DNA from: Catenaria anguillulae PL171
Taxonomy: Eukaryota > Blastocladiomycota > Blastocladiomycetes > Blastocladiales > Catenariaceae
Reading direction: 5' to 3'
DNA: 64,000 nt
NCBI GenBank assembly: GCA_002102555.1
Contig: MCFL01000012.1
Span: 186,001-250,000, forward strand
Shown here in pieces: positions 1-9,766 of this stretch. The notes beneath the pieces are model-generated. The model was given only the letters and a program-made list of their open reading frames with translations, did not search any database and was not told the origin of the DNA. Position 1 is the stretch's first letter, and every line of letters starts with the position of its first letter. The position numbers were made by a program, and so were the translations under genes.

Positions 1-595
1 CTTTGACTTTTCGAGCATATCCTTGAGCACGGGAAGCAACCGCGTGGTGCACTCTGAGCATGCCGTCTCTTGGTCCACGGCCTTCTTCTTGGTGGACCCG
101 TGCACCACGCTCGCAAAGCAGTACTTCTCGGGCGGGTTGGCGTCCTTGAGGCACGCAGCCTTGCCCATGTTTTCAATGAGCATGGACCCGTTGCGGATAA
201 CTTCCTTGAGTCCGTTAGGAATCTTTGGTCCACACTTTTGTTCAAAGTAGCCCAAATTATAATTCTTGTATGCAAACTGACAGGTGTCAGTGCACAAGCT
301 TGCGCCCCACTTGGCGTGGTCGATTTGGTCGGCAGTAAGGAGGGCGTTGGCTTGGTCCAGGCATTTGCTGCCAACTTGGGCGTTTCTGTTTGCGGCGAGA
401 TGGGTGGGTGGGCAGGGACAAGAGTCAGACCGCACGGTGGTGAGGCATGCGTCGCAAAGCACGGAGACATGTCACATACTGGGTAACACAGAGGGCAGCA
501 ACGAGCTCTTCGGATGGCTGTGCATGGGCGGCCGGTGCGGAGGCAGACAGGGCGATGAGAATGGCCAGGGCGGCGACAAGTGTAGACGAATGCAT
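1..595 (-). CDS. Secreted cysteine-rich protein, 3' end outside the window
   Basis: Two exons are visible, 595-480 and 385-1, joined across a 94-bp intron (479-386, GTATGT...CAG) that splits a Gln codon and keeps the frame. The protein starts MHSSTLVAALAILIALSASA and continues to AHA before QP, a textbook cleavable signal peptide of about 25 residues. The visible mature part (about 140 residues) has nine cysteines, two of them in a CTDTC cluster and two in ACSEC, with charged segments between, which fits a disulphide-bonded secreted or cell-surface protein. The reading frame is still open at base 1, so the C-terminus is missing. I do not recognise the family. The start is the first ATG of the frame, directly in front of the signal peptide. 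Confidence 0.75.
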
Positions 596-1155
596 GATGG
601 CGGACGTGGAACGGAGTCGGCGGAAACGGTGTGGTATTGGAAGCGTCTATTCACTGTATCTGTGAGTGCATGGAGAAGTGACTGGGTGTTGTGTCGAGAG
701 AGACAATTTCTCGCCGACTGACGCTGTCTCATGGTCATGGCAAGGCTGGCCTCCCAGCGCCACCGAGAGTGCGCAAAATATTCTTGAAGGGCAACTGACG
801 ACCAATGGTGCGATTGGCTTCTGCGCTCATGTGTTGTTCGTGGCTCAAACACTTCCAGAAGACATCGAGAACGTCTCTCACTGCCCCCAAGCCAACACGC
901 TGGATGGCGTGGACACATGTTGGCGGGCGAGAGGCAAACTGAATTGCCGAGCAGTCATTGATAGTATCGCATGGAGAATGGAGAGGAGAGTGGATCCACA
1001 CTGAAACAATTGTATTGGAGCCGAAAGGTCTCACCGTCCCTCTCTGATTTGAGTCGCGTTTGCCAGATCACTCCTATCACCCCGAGCTCCTCTCATCTCG
1101 ATTATTCTTGGTGTGCATGGTGGGGAAAAGTGAAACGGCAAAAAAGAGGGAAAGA
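596..1155. other. Intergenic, no gene seen
   Basis: Between the 5' end of the secreted-protein gene and the 3' end of the tRNA gene. Short open frames occur on both strands but none has coding character or a recognisable product. It presumably holds the promoter of the secreted-protein gene. Confidence 0.5.
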
Positions 1156-1238
1156 CGACGTGGACACGATTCGAACGTGCGAGCGCAGAGCGCAGCCGGT
1201 TAGTAGCCGGCCCCCTTGGACCACTCGGGCACCACGCC
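1156..1238 (-). tRNA. tRNA-Ser, anticodon ACT (copy 1)
   Basis: An 83-nt class II tRNA folds on the minus strand. The 7-bp acceptor stem pairs GGCGTGG with CCACGTC (one G-U), the D arm is CCC/GGG, and the anticodon stem GCCGG/CCGGC closes a 7-nt loop CTACTAA that places ACT at 34-36. A long variable arm (GCGC-TCT-GCGC) is the serine identity element, and the T arm carries TTCGAAT. The B box matches well; the A box reads TGCCCGAGTGG, off consensus at its third base. A T-run follows the 3' end, as expected for RNA polymerase III termination. No intron and no encoded CCA. Nuclear genomes normally read AGY with GCT, so ACT is odd; a pseudogene cannot be excluded. A second copy lies at 55660-55742. 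Confidence 0.85.
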
Positions 1239-1455
1239 TGTCATGGTGGGCCGGGGCAGCTGGGTCATATTTGTATGCTCATCCAGAGTCACCCGATACG
1301 AGCGCAACCCTTGTAGCAAGAAGGCCAACATGGCTGACAAAATTCCCGCGATGGATTGTGGAGCTGGCGGGCTGATGACACGTGAGATCGACTGGATGTA
1401 CTGATGATGTTATTTGCAACCAATATCACAAAGAAGAAACACTCAGCGGCAGGGT

Positions 1456-4400
1456 TTACTTGCCACTTCCACCATTAGCCGACGACGACTCACCCATCAA
1501 CCACTCAGCATCCACCTGCGGCAGCGTCCACATTGTCATATCCAGCTCATCTTCACCATTTTCCGCGAGCTGCTCGACCTCCATGGCCGCGGGCGCAACA
1601 ACATGATCGCCCACTCCCTTGTCCTTGCCCATGATGTCATTGTCCATGGCACCTTGCTCCATTGCCTGCGCATCCAGCAGCTCTGGCGGCAGTGTACTCC
1701 ACGCCCACCGCGCGCGCTTACGTTCCTCAATTCTTTCAGCATCCTCGTTTCGGCCGCGACCTGCCAAAACCGCCGCCTTCCTCTTCTTACCAATCGCCGG
1801 ACTCTCAGGCACTGTCGGCGCCCTCGCACTCGGTTGCGGCACGAACGTGGGACCCTGCAAAATCTCGCTCGGCGCGCGGCGCGCCTTGTGCACGAGATCC
1901 CTGCGCAATTCGCGGATAAAGTGCTTCAATGCGCGCTCGCGCTCGGCCGCCTCGCGTTGCGCCTGTAGCTCTTCAAGCGCACGGTGCTGGGCTACGCGCT
2001 CATCAAACTCACGTCGCTGCTCGGCACGGTCCTCGGTGTGCAGGTGCGGGGCGAGGTCGGGCATGGTGGGTGGTTTGTCCGAGTGGGCTACGGGGAACTC
2101 GGTGTAGGTGGACAATGGGACAGGGCGTGCGCGGAACTCGGGCACTTGGATCGGGGCTGGTTCGTGCGGACCGGTGCCGACGCGTGTGTCGGTGCGGAGC
2201 GTAAAGGGTTTGGGTTCGGTCAGGGGCTTGGTTGAGTGAATCTAACGGATGTATGCAGCGTCAGGTCACAGGTTCCCTCAAACGGGCTCGATGGATTGGA
2301 CGAACCTCGGGTACAATAGGCTTGGACACAACCACTGCCTTGGGCAACGGCTGCGCGCGAAACTCGCGCTTCTTTTGCATTTCTTCCTCTTCACGCTGCA
2401 ACCGCTTCTCGAGCTCTTGCCGCTTGCTTGCAGCAAATGCCTCGCCCGGCAAATGGAATGGTTCGATCTGTGTTGGCTTGCCGTCGCTCTTGGACGCCTT
2501 GGCAGACGCTGACGGCGTGGGTGAAGGAGGCGCCGGCCGCTTGGAGTTGACCTTTGTAATGGCCGGCGAGTGAGGGGCCGTGGGCTGGAAGGGTTTCCGT
2601 TCGGGAACGCCAAGTGGGTGATCGGTTTGGAAAATCTGCAGAAAAACCCGGGCAAACGAAACGATAAAAAATTAGTTTGATGCCAGGTTGTGGAGGTAGC
2701 GGCACGGGCTAAAAAGTGTACCTTGCGGTCAAGAGGCCGTGCCTTGAACTGCTCCTTCTTCATCTGCTGGACCAACAGTTCCTCTCGCTCGGCTGCACTC
2801 ATGGTCGACAACGGCTGCTTGCGCAAGTGCTTGGTGCGCAGCATGGGCGACTGGGGAATCGTAACGCCCGGCGGACGATGTTGAGGTTCACGAATCCGTG
2901 GTTGGCGGGTAGATCCTGCGGCGCCCGCACGGGTCATGGCGTGGGATTTATTCTTGAAACGAGGAGGGGTGGCCATGAACTGTTGGATGCGTTCGGCCAT
3001 GGGCACGTAAGGAGTACAGGGAGGGTTTGTACGCACCAAACTCGCAACAGTCGGGGCCATGATGGTTGGGCGGAGCGGACGACGGATTTTGATGGACTAT
3101 AAAGCAGCCATGTAGCATGATGTCAGGAAAAACTCAGGGATTGGCAGAATAGAACAAACAGTGCGTACCTTGTGCCGACGAATCGCTGGCGACGACACGA
3201 CACGCAAAGGAGCACGCTGGCGCTTCATGAAACTGAACTCCTCTGGCTTTGTGAGCCGAGTAGCGATCGATTCCTTTTGCATCTTTGCCTTGGTGCCCGA
3301 CCTCAATCCGGATGCCGCTGTGCGAGGAGCAGCAGCCGACGAGCCTTGATCAACCTGCATGAAATCCTCTTCGATGTCGCCAGCGTCCTCGCGCTCAGTG
3401 TCGCTCTCGCTCCCACTATCAACATCAATGACATCTTGAGCAGGCTTGCGAACAGAGTACAGAATGGTTTCGGTTGTTGCGATTTTCGGAAACACGGGTA
3501 CGGTCGACGTTGGCGTTTGCATCCAGTGAAAGCTTGTTGCCGCGCCGCCGGGCGTCGCTGGCGGTCCAGTGACAGCTAGAGCCTTGCTGGAGGAAGCCTG
3601 GGCCGGCGTAGCGGGATCTCCTTGAGGGACAGGGCCGTTTTGCGGAAGAGGGGAGGGAGGCAGGCCGCGGATCGGGGTCAGTTGTGGCATACCGCCAAGC
3701 GCATCAGGATCGGGGTAGACTACAAACACGGCGGATGGACGGCTGCGAGTTTGAACATGGACTAGGTCAGTTATGCAGCGAATGTGGCACATGGTGCCAA
3801 GAACCGCGTACCGGGCACCAGGTGTCTTTTTCACGTTGATGGATTTGCGAATCGACCTCGAGGGTGTTGCAAATCGGGAGGGGGTCGAGCGAATCGTTGA
3901 TTTGGAAGGTGTGGATAGAGCAGCAATAGGATCCATGATCACTTCGTCGGTATCGACAAAATCGGAATCGGAATAATCGGTCAAAGAGTCGGCTGAATCG
4001 GTGCCCTTGTCGACTTGGTCGTCGTCAGACAAGTCGGCGAGCAAGCAGTTGGCAATTTCCTCGTTGGTGTATTCAGGGCCAAAGGAAATGAATTCCATGG
4101 GCTTTTCGCTGGGGTCGTCGGTGCATTTGACTATTGAAACATGTGCATTGATTGAGCATCATCGCTGAAGTGTCGTTGACAAGGGCAGGCAAGGGACGGC
4201 CATAATGTCGTACCAAAGTACTTTGTGATTGACGGTGTTTCAGCAAAGGCGGCAATAACATGGGTCCTCTGCGGGGTGGCAAAAGGAGTTGCCGCTGGTC
4301 GTGGGGTTGGCGGCGGCATTGTGGATCGCGCCGGTGTGGCAGGCGGGGCGGCGATCACAGCGACCTCTGACTTGACTGTGGGAGAGACTGTCGAGGTGGC

Positions 4401-4619
4401 ATCCGGATCCCGAGGGGGGTAATCCTTGGGTGGAGGGTTGTCGAACACATTGTCGCCCTCTTGGCCAATACTGGCAAGGTCGAACCACTTTGGGGCATCA
4501 AATTCCCACTCGAGGTCCAGCTCGGCCTGTGTCCTTGGGCCGCGGACGACAGGCGACGGGGCAGCGAAATAGGCCGCATGATCGGGCAGCGAACTGGCAG
4601 GGGTACTCGGAGGATCCAT
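1456..4619 (-). CDS. TPX2: TPX2-like spindle assembly factor
   Basis: Six exons give about 929 residues: 4619-4214, 4130-3812, 3742-3169, 3096-2722, 2635-2306, 2241-1456, with introns of 64-86 bp. Residues about 38-51 read WEFDAPKWFDLASI, matching the Aurora-A-binding N-terminus of animal TPX2 (YSYDAP..F) and the plant FDAP form. The C-terminal half has the repeated TPX2 motif F-[KR]-A-x-P: FKARPLD (near 550), FRAQPLP (near 650) and FRARPVP (near 702), amid charged coiled-coil helices. In animals and plants TPX2 binds microtubules, activates and targets Aurora kinase and drives Ran-dependent spindle nucleation; the same role is inferred here. The middle is disordered and acidic/Ser-rich. The start at 4619 is preferred; an in-frame ATG at 4739 is possible. 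The exon 5 donor is ambiguous (2305, or about 9 bases upstream). Confidence 0.85.
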
Positions 4620-5363
4620 GGCGGTTGGCGGCAAATGCAGTGTGTCCTTGATTGATTGAGTTGGAGCACCGTGGACCACGAATCGGGAAATTGGCGAAGT
4701 GCGCCCGCCTGGTGACATGCCAAAACATTGTCGGATCAATCATCGCAGTGCTGTGAGATGCGATCAGCAGCCACTGGCAGCAAGGCCCGCCGATCCAACG
4801 CGTGCCGCATTTCCCAACTTGTCTGCAAGATATGTTTACTCGTGTGCATTCCTATACATCTTTACTGCCGCGTGTCAAAAAACTCACACCGTGTTGCGCT
4901 TGAGCCTGCACGCAGTTTTCCTCGCAACCTCCCTCGCTTCTCAATCTCTGTCACGCATGCATTCGAGCACCTGGAATCCACATGTCCCTCACTCCAGCTG
5001 AACTGTCAGAAATGGACAGTGGCTTGGGTCATCCCAGCCCGAGGCTCCTTCATGAATGAACCTCGAGGCATCGCTCAACGATGAAGTAATCACACCATTA
5101 CTGCCGAGACCCCCGGTACGTACATTCTCAAACAGCTGACTGGGCAGGGGTGGGAGACGCCCCTCACCATTCCGCACGCACATCCGCTCCGTTTCGGACG
5201 CCTTGTGCCCACAGTCCTGTTCGATTACGATTTCGGACAATCAACCCATGTATATTTTTCACCAGTTACAGAGCGTTGACCGCTCCCACTCACTGCATCG
5301 CCATCCTCCTCAAGTCCATCGTTCCACCATCATCCCCATCCCGTCACCATCGGCTGTGCCGCC
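4620..5363. other. Divergent intergenic region
   Basis: A 744-bp spacer between the 5' ends of TPX2 (minus) and the ten-cysteine membrane protein (plus), so it should contain both promoters. No further gene, repeat or clear regulatory motif was seen. Confidence 0.5.
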
Positions 5364-7421
5364 ATGTCCTCCAACCAACCACCATGCCCCGTCCCTTTTG
5401 ATGGTCCACCCACATCACTCACTGGCCTCGTTGAACGGTTTTTCCGGCGATGCGTTGAAGACCTGACTCGCGTCAATGCCCCAAAGCAATCGAAATGCTC
5501 GGCTGGGCTCCGAGACTCCCTCGCTCGGTTTGGCATCCAACTGCAGGCGGCCCCTCCTGTCACTTTGGAAGGCTGCCTTGTCGCGCAAAGCAATTCTGTT
5601 TCTCGGCTTGAAGGGACAGAGCAGCAAGGACCGCGCCCACCAAGCAACTCCACCGAGCCCGATTTCCCCCTTTGGCTGTGTCCTGGCCACATTCGACCAG
5701 GCCAAGTCACTCGATTTCCAACGTCGCCGGATCTCATCTATGTTGACATTGACGGGCAGGAAACCATCTTCTTTCGCAATGCCTCAAATCCTTGCGCGAA
5801 CCAAGACCAGCTGTGCCCGAACCGAGGCCGTCTCGGTCGGTTGTTTGATCTGCCAAAGTCGAACGATGCTCAATTCTCAGTGTACCTCCATGGATGCCTG
5901 ACGTTGGGAGACCAACGGCGGTGTGGCTATCTGGACCTGCGCCTCCCACCAACCAGTTCGAGGGACCGGTTCCGACTCGACTCAATTCGACAGGGTGTCA
6001 CTTGCCCCGGTGGCAAGGTATTGCTGGACAATGCGCTCCAACTCTTTCCCGTATCAGCTTCGTCATCCTCGTTTACGTCAAGTACAATATCAACAACAAC
6101 TTCGGTCACATCTATTTCGACAACGACATCGCGGCCCCCTGGCGGCACGGCACCATCGTCCACGGGAACTATTACTACAAACCCAGGAGCGAGCTCCTCA
6201 TCGTCACAGACGCAGCGTTCAACCACAACGACTACGCGCACAACGGCAACGCGCACAATTGGTCCTCCACTTCCGGTCCCATCTCCGCCTGGTGCCGTGG
6301 TTGGTGCGCCCGAAAACGAAGCGACAGCAACGATTCCTCCACCCCCGCCCTCTTCTTCCAATGGTCTCGAGGAGGGAGGCACTGAAGGCATCGCGCCCTC
6401 ATCCATTGCCCTCATCTTCTTATCGATTGTTGCGGCACTTGGGGTCCGTTTCTATGGTTCGCTGTGACGTTTGCTTTGTGAGCTGTATAGTCTAACCGTT
6501 CACCCAAAACAACCCTAGATGTCGGTCGTCGTCGCAAACTTTCTTCGGCAACGAAAGAAGCGTGCCACCGCGGCCGCCCGCCGCGAATCTGTCATGTCCT
6601 TTTCCAGTGCCGAACCGCCGACCCCTCCTACGCTCCCGCCGCCACTGCCTGCCCTTCAACACTTGAACCTCAGCCGCAAGAGCAGCGCAAATAGCGATGA
6701 GATTCTGTCTGGAATCCCGGTCCCTGGTGATCAGCGCATTACTCCGGTCAATCTCATGCGCTCAATTCCCAGCGCGACATTTGGCCCCGGCGGCAGCGGC
6801 ACGCTCAACCCCGCAAGCATGACGCTGGGCCGGCACTCGGTCAAGAGTGGTGGGTTTGAGCGCGTTGACGGCGTCGAATACATTCACATCAGCTCGCTCG
6901 TAACTGCCGACGAGATTGCGCGTGCGCCCGACGAGCCCTTGCAGCAGATTGTTGACAGCTTCGAGTCCATTTTCATGCAGCTCGAAGCACATGCACGCGC
7001 AGAGATTGCGTCAGATCCCTCGTCGCCCGCTTCGTCCAATGTGCGCACCTCCCATGCCCTCGAGACGGTCCAGGTGTTGAGGGACAAGCGGGCTGAACGA
7101 CTGATTATGGCCACATCGTCGCTTTTGGCAAAGGCCACTGGTCGGCCCGTGGTGCCTGGATCCATCCCGGATGGGCTTGGCGCAAAGTTTTTGGGCGTGT
7201 TGACCGCCATGGCAAAGTACGACCACCAGAGTATCCTGTTTACGGTTGACAAGGACGAGCGGTTGAGCGATCATACACGTACAGCAAGGGTGTATCATAT
7301 CATGGGTGACGTTCCACGACCGACTGTGATTGCTGCAACCGTCATGCCTGGGTGGATGCGATCCGATGGTGAAGTCATGGTTGCTGTGCGGGTCGCAGCG
7401 GCCTCGACTGACGATGGGTGA
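5364..7421 (+). CDS. Ten-cysteine single-pass membrane protein, copy A
   Basis: Two exons, 5364-6443 and 6519-7421 (75-bp intron, GTCCGT...CTAG, phase 0), give 660 residues. Order of parts: an N-domain of about 215 residues opening CPVPFDGP and holding ten cysteines (including LEGC, C-x6-C and LHGC-x8-C); a Ser/Thr/Pro-rich stalk of roughly 120 residues; one hydrophobic span that crosses the intron; a basic stop (RQRKKR); and a C-terminal domain of about 200 residues ending near VMPGWMRSDGEVMVAVRV. The charge pattern predicts N-domain outside, tail in the cytoplasm. No N-terminal signal peptide is visible, so insertion would be by the membrane span itself, unless an upstream exon is missed. 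The paralogue at 61002-62918 shares all ten cysteines, the tail domain and the intron position. I recognise no known family. Confidence 0.85.
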
Positions 7422-7569
7422 TGGCAGTTGATGTCTGGGACATTTTCGTGCATGCCGTCTTTGTATCCATATCCGTACATGAATCCGTTATGTAATCTGT
7501 CAAGAAGTCTCCTTGCTTTCTTGGTTGGCCTCGTTTGTGCTCATGCGTGAGCGGCTGCACCCTCCGGTC

Positions 7570-7589
7570 AAAAAAAAAAAAAAAAAAAA
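7570..7589. repeat. A20 homopolymer
   Basis: An uninterrupted run of 20 A in the short convergent spacer (7422-7715) between two gene 3' ends. It is probably slippage-prone intergenic sequence; nothing else is seen in the spacer. Confidence 0.8.
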
Positions 7590-7715
7590 GATCACACAGA
7601 GAGAACAAACAAAACACAACGATAAAATGGGGAGCTTGATGTCCATAAGAATAGATGTGTACGCATAGCAGGATACTCGGGGAGGCAGAAACACTGAGAC
7701 CAATCACGTTCGGAG

Positions 7716-9583
7716 TTATGACCCTTGAAATCCGTTGGTATGAGAGCCCAATGCCCGTTTCCTTTCCATAATCTTGTCGTCCAAACCCAGGACAGCGCTC
7801 CATCCGACACCATCAAGCATGTTCGACCTGCAAACATGCGATTGAATGTGAGTGGCAACTGGATAAAAGAGGGAAAGAAGCGAGATGCGTACCTTTCCCT
7901 GACAACATGCTCCACGTCTACCGCCCTTTCCAATCCCTGCAAGACCTGCCCGGCCATTTTGCTTTGCTCCTGATTTGCCTTTTTGATCTCATGGACGCCC
8001 CGCGTCCACTGACCCTTGAGTCGTTCCATGACCTGCTCCACCGATCCGTCAAGCGCGCCATCAACACCCGTGGCCGCCGCCGCGGCACGAATGCGTGCAT
8101 CGATGTGATCTAAAGCTCGCTGCACCCCGACGTGCTCCTCCCGCCGTTCTCTCGCAGCAACCCACTTGTGCATGGCATCTTGGATCGAGACATCAGCAAA
8201 CTCGGCACGTCCGCTGCCTGCAAGACACACGTCCATTGGCGGCATTTGCTTGAGCGCCGACATGTCGGGCGCTTCGGGCTCGAGCTGGTTGACGTGCGCG
8301 GCGGCTTGCACAAAGCCGGCAGCGATATCAGCAAGTGGCATGTTTGCTTGTTGCATCACCGACGCGAGAGCGGCGGCAAAGTTGCTGGGACTTGTCCCTG
8401 AATTGGTGAGTGATTCCACGAGCGCGGCGTGAATCCCGGCAGCAGTGTTGAGGTCGGCCGTCTGCGATTCGAGCGCGGCAAGTAGCAAGTGATCGTTGGA
8501 TTCAAGCTCAACAAGCTCTTCGTTGGCCACGCGTGAGTCCGCAGTGAGGGTTTCGAGTTGGCTGGCCAAGTGGACGTAAACGGCATGCTCTGCTGCAGAT
8601 TCGGCCGATGAGATGATGGCTGCACATGCTTCGGGCTCGTCGGTACTCGAAGTGCGCAGTTGAGTAACGAGCTCCCGAATTTCAGCGGCGAGCGCATCCC
8701 GCTGTTCAGTTTGTGCGGCGAGTTGCGAGGCGAGATCGAGGTGAGATTCAAGGACAGTGTTGAGGGTTTCGGTGAATGATCCCTGCAACAGTGGGGCTTT
8801 GGTTTCGTCCTTGTGGGCGGTCGTCGAACCCGACGGCGATGCAGGAAGTGAGTCAAGCAGGAGTGAGACCAGGTGCTTTGGACCAATCCGTCGTGTGAGG
8901 CTAAAGGACACATCTGAGAGCACTGATGTCGCTTCTGAGGGCGGGAGGCTGCCGGTAGCGGCCAAGTGCGCGACGGCTGTTTCGGCTGCGTTCAGCAGCG
9001 AGTTGTAGGCAATGCGATCATCGACTCTGATTCGATCACAACACAAAGTTAGGTCGCCAAGTCGCCATGGGCAGCTCGAAATGAAATGGTATGAATGGTT
9101 GCGTACCCTATCGGAACGGAAGATGTTACATGGTCAAGAAAATCCGTCAAGACCATGGTTGTTGACTTGGTGTCTTTGGAACTGTCGCTTGCTGCCTGTT
9201 CGAGCTTGGCTAGAGCCGCTTCTTGCAATAGGTGCACTTGCTCGGCAGAAAGCTGCTTGCTAACATCCGAGTCTATGAGAGGGGCAATGCCGCCGCGTCA
9301 GGGGTTATCAGCCCAAGTGATGAGGAAATCGAGTGAACGAACGAGCTTGTTTGACTTTGTCGTTCAGTTCAGCGACTTGACCGACCAGGACATCCACACT
9401 CGAAATCAACTCCTCTATGACCTTGTCACTGGTAATGGTCATCTCGTGCTGAAGCTTGGCGGCGCCCTTGGTCGCCTTACCACTATTGCTGCCATCAAGC
9501 GAGGCTGCCGCTCCCGGCCCTGGCCCGTATGGCGCTGATCGGCCTGACGGTTGACGCTGGGATAATGTGCGGTCCTTGGGCAT
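7716..9583 (-). CDS. Coiled-coil protein of unknown function
   Basis: Four exons (9583-9343, 9272-9107, 9026-7893, 7827-7716; introns 70, 80 and 65 bp) encode 550 residues; all phases agree. After a Gly/Ser/Ala-rich N-terminus of about 45 residues the protein is almost wholly predicted helix, with long heptad-like Ala/Leu/Glu stretches (for example DLASQLAAQTEQRDALAAEI), no membrane span and no catalytic motif. The C-terminus is short and polar, including MLDGVGWSAVLGLDDKIM. This architecture is typical of a cytoskeletal, kinetochore or augmin-type structural subunit, but I cannot assign it to one. The next gene on the same strand ends only 183 bp upstream of this start, so the promoter is compact. 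Confidence 0.75.
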
Positions 9584-9766
9584 CGTTGCCGGTGTGGATC
9601 ATGAATAAATGATGGTTGCTCTGGGTTTCATTGGCTCTGGATCCATAGCAGCCCGTCATGAATGGCGGAGTTTGCGTCCACGACAAGTGAAGGAGACGCG
9701 GCTGCCATGAGCGGGCCAGTCACGCTATGATAGAATCGGAATCTATTCAAAAGTGGAAGAGCGACA

